Source: Algihabitans sp965233705 (lineage in GTDB: Bacteria; Pseudomonadota; Alphaproteobacteria; Kiloniellales; DSM-21159). From it: a stretch of DNA of 64,000 nucleotides. The DNA is taken from assembly GCA_965233705.1 (NCBI GenBank), contig CBDDTF010000004.1:310001-374000 (forward strand), given 5' to 3'. Positions 51,842-60,557 of the stretch are shown here, one piece after another (position 1 is the first letter of the stretch; each line of letters starts with the position of its first letter). The position numbers and the translations under genes were made by a program. The notes beneath the pieces were generated by a model. The model was not told the DNA's origin and did not search any database. It saw only the letters and a program-made list of their open reading frames with translations.

Positions 51842-52461
51842 CGAAGGCGACAGAGTCGAAGAGAGCAGAGTCGAAGAGTCCAGGGTCGAAGGCCGGGAGC
51901 GGGGACCCCGCGGCGCGGCGCCACGGCCTGCCGGGCGACCCGGACCGGCAGGAGCGGCTGGCCCGCCTCCTGCGGGTCGATCAGGCCGGCGAGTACGGGG
52001 CCCGGCGCATCTACGAGGGCCAGCTCGCCGTACTGGGCCGCTCGCCGGTGGCGCCCACCATCAAGCGGATGTGGGAGCAGGAGGCCAAGCACCTCGACTA
52101 CTTCGACGCCGCCGTGCCGAAGCACCGCGTGCGCCCGACCGCGTTGCAGCCGGCCTGGCATGTCGCCGGCTTCGCGCTCGGCGCGGTCACCGCGATGATG
52201 GGCGAGAAGGCGGCCATGGCCTGCACCGTCGCCGTGGAAGAGGTGATCGACGAGCACTACGCCCGCCAGGCCGAGCAGCTCTCCGACGCCGGCGAGGAGG
52301 GCGAGCTCAAGCGGACCATCGCGCAGTTCCGCGAGGAGGAGATCGAGCACCGCGATACCGGCCTGGCCCACGGCGCCGAGGAGACCGCCGGCTACGAGGG
52401 GCTGTCGGCGGTGATCAAGGCCGGCTCGCGCCTGGCGATCTGGTTGAGCGAACGGGTCTGA
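51838..52461 (+). CDS. coq7: COQ7-type demethoxyubiquinone hydroxylase
   Basis: Carries out the C6 (COQ7) hydroxylation of ubiquinone synthesis. 207 residues. A ~35-residue polar N-terminal extension rich in ESK repeats precedes the core. The di-iron ligands are seen in LLRVDQAGEYGARRIYEGQL, QEAKHLDYF, AVEEVIDEHY and FREEEIEHRDTGL. ATG overlaps the dsbB stop. Confidence 0.93.
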   Translation: MTKATESKRAESKSPGSKAGSGDPAARRHGLPGDPDRQERLARLLRVDQAGEYGARRIYEGQLAVLGRSPVAPTIKRMWEQEAKHLDYFDAAVPKHRVRPTALQPAWHVAGFALGAVTAMMGEKAAMACTVAVEEVIDEHYARQAEQLSDAGEEGELKRTIAQFREEEIEHRDTGLAHGAEETAGYEGLSAVIKAGSRLAIWLSERV

Positions 52462-52480
52462 GCCCGCGCGGGCCGGGCGG

Positions 52481-53389
52481 GTGAGCGACACCCCGAGGTC
52501 GCCGGGGCTGCCCGCGCCGCGGCGCGAGACGCTGCGGGCGATCGGCGCCATGCTGGCCGCGGCGGCGCTGATCGCGGTGACCACCCTGCTGGCCAAGGTG
52601 CTGGGCCGCGGCCTGACCGGACCCGAGCTGCACCCGCTGCAGGTCAGCGCGGGGCGCTTCGGCTTCGCCTTCCTGGCCCTGCTGCCGGTGCTGGCCTGGC
52701 GCTACCCCGGCTTTCGCGGCGCCGCCTGGCCGCTGCACCTGGGACGCAGCCTCTGCGGCTGGGGGGGCGTGACCAGCCTGTTCGCCGCCGCCGCGCTGAT
52801 GCCCCTGGCCGAGGCCACGGCGATCAGCTTCCTCTCGCCGCTCTGCACCATGCTGCTGGCGATCCTGCTGCTCGGCGAGCGGGTGGGCGTGTGGCGCTGG
52901 AGCGCGGCCGGGCTGGCCCTGGTCGGCGCCCTGGTGCTGATCCGTCCGGGCAGCGCGGCCTTCCAGCCGGCGGCGCTGATCGCCCTGCTGGCGGCCGGGC
53001 TGATGGGCCTGGAGGCGATCTTCATCAAGCGCCTGGCGGGGCGCGAGCCGCCGGTGCGCATCCTGGTGATCAACAACGCGATCGGGGCCGGCGTCGCCGC
53101 CACCGCCGCCGCCTTCGTATGGACCGCGCCCGCGCCGGCGCAGTGGGGGCTGCTGGCGCTGCTCGGCGTCACCATGGTCACCGCCCAGGCCTTCTTCATC
53201 CAGGCGATGAAGCGGGCCGACGCCAGCTACGTCATGCCCTTCTTCTACGCCACGCTGATCTTCGCCGCGCTCTACGACCTGGCGCTGTTCGGCGAGCGGC
53301 CCGAGCTGGCGGCCCTGGGCGGCGCGCTGCTGATCGTCACCGGCGCGCTGCTGCTGGCCTGGCGCGAACGGCGTCGGACCAGGCAATAG
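52481..53389 (+). CDS. EamA/DMT family transporter
   Basis: 302 residues with ten hydrophobic segments in two EamA repeats (~18-140 and ~150-290). LPLAEATAISFLSPLCTMLL-like and MKRADASYVMPFFYATLIF segments are typical of this group. Probable metabolite exporter or carboxylate/SAM-type transporter; substrate unknown. GTG start 19 nt after coq7, so likely in the same operon. Confidence 0.85.
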   Translation: MSDTPRSPGLPAPRRETLRAIGAMLAAAALIAVTTLLAKVLGRGLTGPELHPLQVSAGRFGFAFLALLPVLAWRYPGFRGAAWPLHLGRSLCGWGGVTSLFAAAALMPLAEATAISFLSPLCTMLLAILLLGERVGVWRWSAAGLALVGALVLIRPGSAAFQPAALIALLAAGLMGLEAIFIKRLAGREPPVRILVINNAIGAGVAATAAAFVWTAPAPAQWGLLALLGVTMVTAQAFFIQAMKRADASYVMPFFYATLIFAALYDLALFGERPELAALGGALLIVTGALLLAWRERRRTRQ

Positions 53390-53425
53390 CCAAGCCAGCG
53401 CCGCCCTCCGGGCCCGGCACTGCGG

Positions 53426-53983
53426 TCAGGACTCCAGCTCGGAATCCCAGTAGAGGAAGTCGGACCAGCTCTCGTGCAGGAAGTTGGGCGGAAAGGCCCG
53501 GCCGTTCTGCTGCAGTTGCCAGGTGGTCGGTTGCTGCGCCCGGTGCAGCGGGAACATGTCGGATTCCCGCGGTAGGCGGTTTCCCTTGACCAGATTGCAA
53601 CCCTGGCAGGCGGTCACGATGTTGTCCCAGGTGGTGCGTCCGCCGCGCGAGCGCGGCACCACGTGGTCGAAGGTCAGCTCCTCGGTGCGGAAGCGGTCGC
53701 CGCAGTACTGGCAGCTAAAGCGGTCGCGCAGAAAGACGTTGAAGCGCGTGAAGGCCGGCCGGCGGTCTAGATGCACGTATTCCTTCAGCGAGATCACGCT
53801 GGGAAGCTGCATTTCGTAGGAGGGGGAGTGCACCGCCTGGTCGTAGTTGGCCAGGATATTGACTCGATCCAGGAAGACCGCCTTGATGGCGTCCTGCCAG
53901 GACCAGAGCGACAGGGGGAAATAGCTCAGCGGACGGAAGTCCGCATTGAGGACAAGAGCCGGATACCTGTCGGCTATAGCCAA
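53426..53983 (-). CDS. HNH endonuclease family protein
   Basis: 185 residues. The HNH core is FSCQYCGDRF, LTFDHVVPRSRGGRTTWDNI, and ACQGCNLVKGNR, with two CxxC zinc knuckles. The N-terminal half (ALVLNADFRPLSYFPLSLWS) is the standard extension of this widespread chromosomal family. Cellular role is not known. Confidence 0.9.
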   Translation of the reverse strand: MAIADRYPALVLNADFRPLSYFPLSLWSWQDAIKAVFLDRVNILANYDQAVHSPSYEMQLPSVISLKEYVHLDRRPAFTRFNVFLRDRFSCQYCGDRFRTEELTFDHVVPRSRGGRTTWDNIVTACQGCNLVKGNRLPRESDMFPLHRAQQPTTWQLQQNGRAFPPNFLHESWSDFLYWDSELES

Positions 53984-54292
53984 GGCCTCTCTCCTCGCCG
54001 GTCACCGCGTGGCAACGCTCGAGTCGCCGATGTCAGTCTACATAAAACAGGCGGGGTGGCGACACAAGATGTAGTGAGGGTTAGCCGGGAAACTTCATGC
54101 AGTTGTCATAGGCGCGCGCTCAAGCCCGCTGATTCGATTGTCCGAATCGTCTGCGAGGACTCGTGCCGGAGCGGCTGCGACTTGTAGGCAGCGTCCCGCT
54201 GCCGCGCGGGCCGCGCGGCACGCCGTCGCGGCCACGCTTGGGCGCGCTTTCCTTGGACCGACAGCGGTGCTCCTCCGACCGGCGGAACCGCT

Positions 54293-54325
54293 GCGCGTCC
54301 AAACGATCACAAGAAACCTGCTCTA
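54293..54325. repeat. Right-arm remnant of element B
   Basis: GCGTCCAAACGATCACAAGAAACCTGCTCTA matches the right half of type B (CGATCAC...CTGCTCTA). The left arm is missing. Its terminal TA is shared with the next element. Confidence 0.6.
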
Positions 54326-54386
54326 GGGCGGTTTCCGATCGAGTGGAACCACGACGTGGGTCTGCCGATCGGCCCAAAACCGCCCT
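54325..54386. repeat. TA-flanked palindromic element, type D
   Basis: GGGCGGTTTCCGATC and GATCGGCCCAAAACCGCCC are the arms, with TA on both sides. The GGTTTCCGATC arm resembles the terminus of the IS630 element at 41850 (GAGCATTTTCCGATC). Confidence 0.75.
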
Positions 54387-54399
54387 AAACCATAGTGTT

Positions 54400-54461
54400 A
54401 GAGTGATGCTGTCCGACCTGGCGAATCGCAAGTGCGATTCGATCAGGTCGGGCATCGCTCT
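54400..54461. repeat. TA-flanked palindromic element, type C
   Basis: GAGTGATGCTGTCCGACCTG faces CAGGTCGGGCATCGCTC, with an inner CGAATCGCA/TGCGATTCG stem, TA on both sides. Same family as 5816-5876. The right-hand TA gives the TAG stop of the esterase gene on the minus strand. Confidence 0.8.
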
Positions 54462-55146
54462 AGTCCTCGACGGGCGCGAAGAGGTCCTGCAGGAAGCTGG
54501 CGGCAGCAGCGACGCCGGCCTCGTCGATGCCGTGGCCCAGCTCCGGGCGAAGCTCGTGGGACACCGACACCCCGGCCTTGTGCAGGGCCTCGACGGCGGC
54601 TGGCAGGGCCTGCGGCGAGACCACCTCGTCGCGCTCGCCGTGGACCAACAGCACCGGCGGCCGGCTGACGATCTCCTGCTCCAGGCGCTCGCCGCCGACC
54701 AGCAGGCCGGAGTAGCCGATCACCCCGGCGCAGGCGCGGCGCCGGCGCAAGGCGGTGTGCAGCGCCATCATGGTGCCCTGGCTGAAGCCGACCAGCACCA
54801 GATCCTCGTCGCCCAGGCCGTAGCGGGCCAGCTCGGCGTCGAGGAAGGAGTCGAGCAGCGGGCGGGTGTCCTCGGCCCCGACGTAGAGCGACTCCGGGGT
54901 GCGCACCTGCAGGCTGAACCACTGATAGCCGAAGGGCGCCATGTCGCAGGGGCTGGGCGCGTCGGGCGCCACGAAGACGGCATCCGGCAGCACGGTGCCG
55001 AGCACCGGGGCCAGGGCGATCAGATCCTGGCCGTTGGCGCCGAGGCCATGCAGCAGCACCACGAGCTGGCGGGGCGTGCCGCCGCTGCGTGGGCCCTCGC
55101 GCGGGCCGTCGAGGGTGATGTCCGCGTTTGCCGTCGTCATCGCCAT
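54460..55146 (-). CDS. Carboxylesterase / lysophospholipase-like hydrolase
   Basis: 228 residues, alpha/beta hydrolase of the LYPLA1/YpfH type. The nucleophile Ser is in VLVGFSQGTMMAL; LLVHGERDEVVS supplies the Asp and LGHGIDEAG the His. LLHGLGANGQDL forms the oxyanion hole. Substrate is a small or acyl ester; exact role unknown. Its TAG stop is formed by the flanking palindromic element. Confidence 0.88.
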   Translation of the reverse strand: MAMTTANADITLDGPREGPRSGGTPRQLVVLLHGLGANGQDLIALAPVLGTVLPDAVFVAPDAPSPCDMAPFGYQWFSLQVRTPESLYVGAEDTRPLLDSFLDAELARYGLGDEDLVLVGFSQGTMMALHTALRRRRACAGVIGYSGLLVGGERLEQEIVSRPPVLLVHGERDEVVSPQALPAAVEALHKAGVSVSHELRPELGHGIDEAGVAAAASFLQDLFAPVED

Positions 55147-55267
55147 CCCTTCGGTTCCGGGCGCGGAGTCTTACTGCATGCGCCGCGGCACGTCAGCCCT
55201 TTATCCGGTTGGACGGCTTTTCGGCACCACGCGGGGGCCCCCGGCCCGCGCGCCGCGACCCCGGCCG

Positions 55268-55921
55268 TCAGCCCCAGTCGTCGGGAATGGCCTCGGCCTG
55301 GCGGCGGTAGTGCCAGAGCATCCGCGCGGCGACCGCGCGGTAGGGGCGCCAGGGCTCGGCCAGGCGTTCGAGCTCACGCCGGTCCGGCCGCGTCTCCAGG
55401 CGTTTGAGTAGCTGGGCGCCGCCCATCAGGCCGATGTCGTCGGCCGGAAACACGTCGGGTCGGCCCAGGGAGAACAGCAGGTAGACCTGCGCCGACCAGC
55501 GCCCGATGCCCTTGACCCGGCAGAGCGCGGCGATCGCCGCTTCGTCGTCCAAGGCCTCGAGCGCCGTCAGGTCCAGGGCGCCGCTGTCGAGCTGCGCGGC
55601 CAGGGCGCGGGCGTAGCGCTGCTTCGGGCGCGACAGGCCGACCCGGCGCAGGTCCTCGTCACTGAGGGCCAGGAAGCGCGCCGGCGTGATGGGCTCGCAG
55701 GCCGCCGCCAGGCGATCGGCGATCGCCTGGGCCGAGGCCAGGCTGACCTGCTGCGCCACGATGATCCGCAGCAGGGTGGCGAAGCCCGGCGGGCGGTAGC
55801 GCAGGGGCGGCAGCCCTACCTCCGCCCGCGCGCGGGCGAAGTCGGGGTCGGCGCGGGCCAGCGCCGCAAGCGCCTCGGGCAGCGTCTCTTGCGTGACGGC
55901 GAAAGCTTTGTCTGTCTTCAT
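55268..55921 (-). CDS. DNA-3-methyladenine glycosylase II
   Basis: 217 residues, HhH-GPD superfamily. Helix-hairpin-helix VKGIGRWSAQVYLLFSLGRP followed by the catalytic Asp region DVFPADDIGLMGGAQLL. IIVAQQVSLASAQAI is the typical N-terminal helix. Removes alkylated purines from DNA. AlkA-type activity is inferred by family; it lacks the N-terminal AlkA domain of E. coli. Confidence 0.88.
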   Translation of the reverse strand: MKTDKAFAVTQETLPEALAALARADPDFARARAEVGLPPLRYRPPGFATLLRIIVAQQVSLASAQAIADRLAAACEPITPARFLALSDEDLRRVGLSRPKQRYARALAAQLDSGALDLTALEALDDEAAIAALCRVKGIGRWSAQVYLLFSLGRPDVFPADDIGLMGGAQLLKRLETRPDRRELERLAEPWRPYRAVAARMLWHYRRQAEAIPDDWG

Positions 55922-55968
55922 GGCGAGCAGACTATCCCAGCTTCGAGGCCAGCGCGCCCATCCGAAAC

Positions 55969-56898
55969 ATGCGCCAGCAGACCCGCCAAGACAGCTCCGA
56001 CACCGGGCCGGCCCCCGCGCCCGAAGTGACCCGCTTCGCGCCCTCGCCCAGCGGGCGGCTGCACCTCGGTCACGCCCACTCCGCGCTCTTCGCCGCGCGG
56101 GCGGCCGGACCGCGGGGCCGCTTCGTGCTGCGCATGGAGGACATCGACCTCGGCCGCTGCCGCCCGGAGTTCGAGGCGCAGATCTACGAGGATCTGGCCT
56201 GGCTGGGCCTGTCCTGGGAACATCCGGTGCTGCGCCAGTCGGAGCGTTTCGCCGCCTACGGCGCGGCGCTGCGCCGCCTGGAGGCGCGCGGCCTGGTCTA
56301 CCCCTGCTTTTGCACCCGCAAGGAGATCGCCGCCGAGATCGCGCACGCCGACTCGGCGCCGCATGGACCCGACGGGCCGCTCTACCCCGGGACCTGCCGC
56401 CATCTCGACGCCGGCGAGCGGGCCCGCCGGCTGGCGGCGGGGCAGCCTCACGCCTGGCGCCTGGACAGCGCGCGGGCCCGGGCGGCGGCGGCGCAAAGCC
56501 TCGGCACGCTGACCTGGTACGACCGCGGCAAGGGCGTGCAGCGGGCCGAGCCCGAGCTGCTCGGCGACGCCGTGCTGGCGCGCAAGGACGTGCCGACCAG
56601 CTACCACCTGGCGGTGGTGGTGGACGATGCCGAGCAGGGCATCACCCTGGTCACGCGCGGCGCCGACCTCTTCCACGCCACCCACCTGCATCGGCTGCTG
56701 CAGGCCCTACTCGACCTGCCGGTGCCGCAGTGGCACCACCACGGTCTGCTGACCGACCCCCAGGGCCAGCGGCTGGCCAAGCGGCACGAGTCCCTTTCGC
56801 TCGCGGCCCTGCGCCAAGCCGGTCGCAGCCCCGCCGAGGTGCGCGCGCTGGCCGGCTTTGCCGACGGCGCGCCGGCCTCGCGGCCGATGCAGGGCTGA
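55969..56898 (+). CDS. gluQ: Glutamyl-Q tRNA(Asp) synthetase
   Basis: Attaches glutamate to queuosine-34 of tRNA-Asp. 309 residues, the length of a GluRS catalytic domain without anticodon domain. HIGH-type motif FAPSPSGRLHLGHAHSAL (~23-40), zinc cysteines around LVYPCFCTRKEI and YPGTCRHLD, and a degenerate KMSKS (RLAKRHESL). Divergent from the glycosylase gene by 47 bp. Confidence 0.93.
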   Translation: MRQQTRQDSSDTGPAPAPEVTRFAPSPSGRLHLGHAHSALFAARAAGPRGRFVLRMEDIDLGRCRPEFEAQIYEDLAWLGLSWEHPVLRQSERFAAYGAALRRLEARGLVYPCFCTRKEIAAEIAHADSAPHGPDGPLYPGTCRHLDAGERARRLAAGQPHAWRLDSARARAAAAQSLGTLTWYDRGKGVQRAEPELLGDAVLARKDVPTSYHLAVVVDDAEQGITLVTRGADLFHATHLHRLLQALLDLPVPQWHHHGLLTDPQGQRLAKRHESLSLAALRQAGRSPAEVRALAGFADGAPASRPMQG

Positions 56899-57092
56899 GC
56901 GGCGGGGCCGGTGGCGGCGCGGAAAATCAAATCGAATTGCAGAGGAAGTTCACGGGATTTAAAACGCTTCCCGGCTACTTGAGGCAGTGAAGCCGGTGCG
57001 CCTACCGCCAAGGGTTGGTGCCGACAGGGGCGGCGCGCGCCCCGCCCGAGGGGCGTCCGGTGCACGGCGAGGAAGCGGAGACGCGCGAGGGC

Positions 57093-57587
57093 ATGGCCGA
57101 CCAGATCCTGTCGGAGGTACATGCCTATTGGCAGAGTCTGCTGAAGGGCCGCGCCATGCCGGCGCGCACGGACCTCGACCCGACCGATATCCCGCACCTG
57201 CTGCCGCACCTCATGCTGACCGACGTGCTGCCCGATGGGCGCTACCGCTACCGTCTGGTCGGCACCGAGGTGGAGCGCCGCTTCGGCGCCCCGATGACGG
57301 GGCGCACGCTCGAGGAGCTGATGTTCGGGGACTACCTGGCTTATCTCACGGAGGTCTACCGCCGCGTCGTGGTCGAGAAGCGTCCGCTGTATACCAGCTC
57401 GCGCTACGGCGACGCCCAGGGCGCCACGCCGCTCTACACCCGGCGCCTGACCTTGCCGCTGTCGGACGACGGCGAGCGGGTCAACATGGTGCTCTCGGCC
57501 CAGGTCTTCCGCCGCGCCGGCGCCTACGACGACCGCACCGCCCACGCCCTGCAACACCTCGCCGATCACGAGGACGACGGCGTCTGA
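57093..57587 (+). CDS. PAS_5-type sensor-like protein, paralogue 1
   Basis: 164 residues from ATG 57093. AYWQSLLKGRAMPARTDLDP, DIPHLLPHLMLTDVLPDGRY and RYRLVGTEVERRFG are the hallmark of the PAS_5 group found in alphaproteobacteria. No output domain; probably a ligand-binding sensor that acts through a partner. Very similar to the next gene, hence a tandem duplication. An AT-rich stretch at 56928-56965 is a candidate promoter. Confidence 0.82.
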   Translation: MADQILSEVHAYWQSLLKGRAMPARTDLDPTDIPHLLPHLMLTDVLPDGRYRYRLVGTEVERRFGAPMTGRTLEELMFGDYLAYLTEVYRRVVVEKRPLYTSSRYGDAQGATPLYTRRLTLPLSDDGERVNMVLSAQVFRRAGAYDDRTAHALQHLADHEDDGV

Positions 57588-57919
57588 TCTGCCGTGGCGG
57601 GTGGCCGGGCGCGCGCGCCGCCGGGCCGGCGGAAGAGGCAGGCCCAGGCGGCCATTCGGTCGCAGGTCAATTCGACTTGCGGGCCGGGCGGGGGATCGCT
57701 AACTCGCTTCTTGTGGGCGTAAAACGCGGCCGTGGCGAGGACGCGCCAAGGTGCCGTGCGTCCCACGGAGTGCGCAGGCGGGCCGAGTCTCAGGACGGGA
57801 TGCGGTCCGCCGCCGGCGGTGCGGCGGCGAGGCCAGCGAGCGCAAGGCGGCCGCGCCGCGCCGCAGTGTGCCGGGGAGGCTGCGCGACGCCTGGCACCAG
57901 CTTGTGAGGACGGACAGGT

Positions 57920-58438
57920 ATGACGGCCGAACTCCTGCTCGAAGAACCGCTGCTGCGGGACGGATTCCGCTACTGGCAGAGCCTGCGCAAGGGGCGGCTG
58001 TTGCCGTCGCGCGCCGACATCGACCCGGCCGACATTCCGCACCTGCTGCCGCACGTGATGCTGACCGACGTGCTGCCCGACGGGCGCTACCGCTACCGCC
58101 TGGTCGGCACGGAGATGGACCGCAGCTTCGGGGCCTGCCTGACCGGGCATACGCTGGAGGAGGTGATGTTCGGCGGCTACCTCGCCTACATCACCGGCCT
58201 CTACGACCGGGCGGTGCGCGAGAAGAAGCCGCTCTACTCCAGCTCGCGCTACGGCGGCGGCGACGGGACCAACCCGCTTTACACCAAGCGCATCACCCTG
58301 CCGCTGTCGAGCGACGGGGAGCGGGTCGACATGGTCTTCTCGGTGCAGGTCTTCCTGCGGCCGAGCGCCTACGACGACCGCACCGCCTACACCCTGCAAC
58401 ACATCGTCGACCCCGGCGCCGGCGAGGAGCTGACCTGA
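57920..58438 (+). CDS. PAS_5-type sensor-like protein, paralogue 2
   Basis: 172 residues. FRYWQSLRKGRLLPSRADID, DIPHLLPHVMLTDVLPDGRY, LVGTEMDRSFGACLTGHTLE closely follow paralogue 1 along its whole length. The 331-bp gap between the copies (57588-57919) holds no gene but contains a short palindrome CGCAGGTC/GACTTGCG at 57661-57681. Confidence 0.82.
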   Translation: MTAELLLEEPLLRDGFRYWQSLRKGRLLPSRADIDPADIPHLLPHVMLTDVLPDGRYRYRLVGTEMDRSFGACLTGHTLEEVMFGGYLAYITGLYDRAVREKKPLYSSSRYGGGDGTNPLYTKRITLPLSSDGERVDMVFSVQVFLRPSAYDDRTAYTLQHIVDPGAGEELT

Positions 58439-58476
58439 GCCTGGGGCCGGGCCCGGCGCCGGCCGGCGTTTCCGGA

Positions 58477-58501
58477 CCCCCCCCCCCCCCCCCCCCCCCC
58501 C
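58477..58501. repeat. Homopolymer tract of 25 C
   Basis: An uninterrupted run of 25 C lies between the stops of the convergent PAS and YceI genes, outside both. It is far longer than chance predicts. Length may vary by slippage or may be misjudged by sequencing and assembly. Confidence 0.9.
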
Positions 58502-58506
58502 GGTGG

Positions 58507-59106
58507 CTACTGCTTGAGCGCCTCCACCTCGAGGATGATCTCGACCTCGTCACCGATCGCCGGCGCGTAGGTGTCCATGCCGAACGCGGTGCGCTCGATC
58601 GTGGCGCTGGCGGAGAAGCCAGCGGTCATCACGCCGTTCATCTGCGGCAGCGGGTGCGGCTGCAGCGCGTTCAGGGTGACCTCCAGCACCACCGGCCGGG
58701 TCACGCCCAGCAGCGTCAGGTCGCCGGTCACCTCGGCGGTTGCCTCGCCGGTGCGCTCGATGGCGGTCGACACGAAGGTGATGGTCGGGTGGCTGTCGAC
58801 GTCGAAGAAGTCGGCGCTGCGCAGATGCTCGTCCCGCGCCTCGTGGTTGGTGTCGAGGCTGGCCGCCTGGATCGTCACCTCCACCTTGGCGTTCTCCGGA
58901 GCCGCCTCGTCCAGCACCAGCGTGCCCTCGGTTCGGTTGAAGCGGCCGAGCGTGTCGGAGAGGCCGAAGTGGCTGACCCGGAAGACCACGTCGGTGTGGC
59001 TCTGGTCGAAGCTGTAGGTCTCCGCCGCGCCGGCCGGGACGGCGAGGGCGGCGGGCAGGGCGAGGGTGGCGGCGGCGGTCAGGCCGAGCAGGGTGGTGCG
59101 GTTCAT
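58507..59106 (-). CDS. YceI-family periplasmic protein 1
   Basis: 199 residues, with a cleavable signal peptide (LALPAALAVPAGAAE). The lipocalin-like YceI fold is seen in YSFDQSHTDVVFRVSHFGLS, RFNRTEGTLVLDEAAPENAK, HLRSADFFDVDSHPTITFVS and LTLLGVTRPVVLEV. YceI proteins bind isoprenoid-type lipids such as ubiquinone. Third gene after cytochrome b561 and a second YceI gene. Confidence 0.92.
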   Translation of the reverse strand: MNRTTLLGLTAAATLALPAALAVPAGAAETYSFDQSHTDVVFRVSHFGLSDTLGRFNRTEGTLVLDEAAPENAKVEVTIQAASLDTNHEARDEHLRSADFFDVDSHPTITFVSTAIERTGEATAEVTGDLTLLGVTRPVVLEVTLNALQPHPLPQMNGVMTAGFSASATIERTAFGMDTYAPAIGDEVEIILEVEALKQ

Positions 59107-59189
59107 GCGGTGGATCTCCTTCTTGCGGTCGTAAACGGGGGAAGGCGCCGGGGCCGGCGCGCTTCGGCGGGTCGGTCGGGCGCCGCGCC

Positions 59190-59768
59190 CTACCGGCGGG
59201 TGGCGGTGATCTCGAAGACGATGCGGACCTCGGCGCCGACCATGGAGGTGTCGGCCCACTGCCCCTGGCCGACGCCGTAGTCGAGACGGTCGACGGTCAG
59301 CGCGCCCTCGGCCTCGGCCTGCCCGTCGGAGACGGCCAGGGTGAAGGGCAGCACCACCTCGCGGGTGGTGTCGCGCAGGGTCAGCGTGCCCAGGGCCTCG
59401 TAGGACTCCGGGCCGGTCTTCTCGAAGCGCTCGGCCAGGAAGCGGGCCTGGGGATAGGCCTCGACGTGCAGCAGGCCGTCGCCGCGCAGGGAGTCGTCGC
59501 GGTCGCGCGCGCCGGTCTCGACGCTGGCGGTCTGCACCACCACCTCCACGCGGCCGCTGGCGCTGGCGGGGTCGAAGGCGATCTCGGCCGACCAGTCGGC
59601 GAAGCGGCCCTCGATCTCGCTGCCGGACTGCAGCGCCACGAAGCCGAGGCGGCTGTCGGCCGGCTGCACGGTCCAGGTAGGCGCGGTCTGGCCGGTGTCC
59701 TGGGCGAGGCCCGGCGCCGGCGCGGCGGCGGCCAGCAGGAACAGGACGGCGGACAGGGTGGCGCGCAT
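59190..59768 (-). CDS. YceI-family periplasmic protein 2
   Basis: 192 residues with a signal peptide ending near GLAQD. More divergent than the neighbouring YceI but with the same order of motifs: DSRLGFVALQSGSEIEGRFA, DSLRGDGLLHVEAYPQARFL and GTLTLRDTTREVVLPFTL. Between cytochrome b561 (33 nt upstream) and YceI 1 (83 nt downstream). Confidence 0.88.
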   Translation of the reverse strand: MRATLSAVLFLLAAAAPAPGLAQDTGQTAPTWTVQPADSRLGFVALQSGSEIEGRFADWSAEIAFDPASASGRVEVVVQTASVETGARDRDDSLRGDGLLHVEAYPQARFLAERFEKTGPESYEALGTLTLRDTTREVVLPFTLAVSDGQAEAEGALTVDRLDYGVGQGQWADTSMVGAEVRIVFEITATRR

Positions 59769-59801
59769 GAAGACGGCTCCTTGCTCGGTGACGGGATGGG
59801 A

Positions 59802-60374
59802 TCAGCGGGGGCGGCCCGGCAGCATGCGCCGCAACACCTCGTCCCGCTTGACGAAGTGGTGGCGCAGGGCGGCGCCGGCATGCAGGGCGATCAGCGCCAG
59901 GAGGAGCCAGGCCGACAGGCCGTGCAGGCGGGCCAGGGCGTCGTAGAGCGCCTGGTCGGCCGCCAGGGGACTGGGCAGGGCCAGGACGCCGAACAGCAGG
60001 GTCGGAAAGCCCGAGACCCAGGCCATCACCAGTCCGATCAGCGGCTGGCCGAACAGCAGGACATAGAGCGCCACGTGAGTGGCGCCGGCCGCCCGGCGCT
60101 CCCAGGTCGGCAGGGCGGCGGGCAGCGGCGGCGCCGGATGGGTCAGCCGCCAGGCCAGCCGCAGCACGGCCAAGGCCAGGATCGCCAGGCCCAGGGTCTT
60201 ATGCCAGTTGTAGAGATCGACCTTCAGCGGCCCGATCGGCAGGTCGACCATCACGAAGGCGAGCGCGAAGCTGCCGATCATCACCAACAGCGTCAGCCAG
60301 TGGAATAGCTTGGCCCCGGCCGAGTAGGGCACGGCCGGGTGGGGGGAAGGCGTCGGGGGCGCCGGTCGGACCAT
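59802..60374 (-). CDS. Cytochrome b561 family protein
   Basis: 190 residues, four membrane segments. Haem ligand histidines lie in KLFHWLTLL, LYNWHKTLG, THVALYVLLF and LHAGAALRHHF. Transfers electrons across the inner membrane, probably from ubiquinol to oxygen radicals or periplasmic acceptors. The grouping with yceI genes is conserved (yceJ-yceI in enterics). Confidence 0.92.
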   Translation of the reverse strand: MVRPAPPTPSPHPAVPYSAGAKLFHWLTLLVMIGSFALAFVMVDLPIGPLKVDLYNWHKTLGLAILALAVLRLAWRLTHPAPPLPAALPTWERRAAGATHVALYVLLFGQPLIGLVMAWVSGFPTLLFGVLALPSPLAADQALYDALARLHGLSAWLLLALIALHAGAALRHHFVKRDEVLRRMLPGRPR

Positions 60375-60557
60375 GGGGCTGCGTCTCCTGCTCCTGGGAG
60401 CGAGATATGGCCCGCGTGGGCGGTCTCGCCACCCGGAGTCTCGGAAACGCTCTGTTCTCGAAGGTTTACCTCAGGAAACTGTCGTGCCGTCGAGCGGAGA
60501 GGGCGGCGCGGCGGGCCGCCGATGGCCTTGGCCGCGCGGCGGTGCCATAGTCGCGGC

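Larger units (their letters stand above)
53984..54459. other. Intergenic region with three stacked palindromic elements
   Basis: No gene is seen in 476 bp. The right part carries a type B right arm (54293-54325), then a type D element (54325-54386), then type C (54400-54461). The left part (54000-54290) has no feature that I can name beyond the HNH gene's promoter region. Confidence 0.55.

Noticed and set aside
57661..57681. Short palindrome between the PAS paralogues as another member of the TA-flanked element family
   Set aside because: Arms are only 8 bp with one mismatch and lack the GAGY ends and TA borders.
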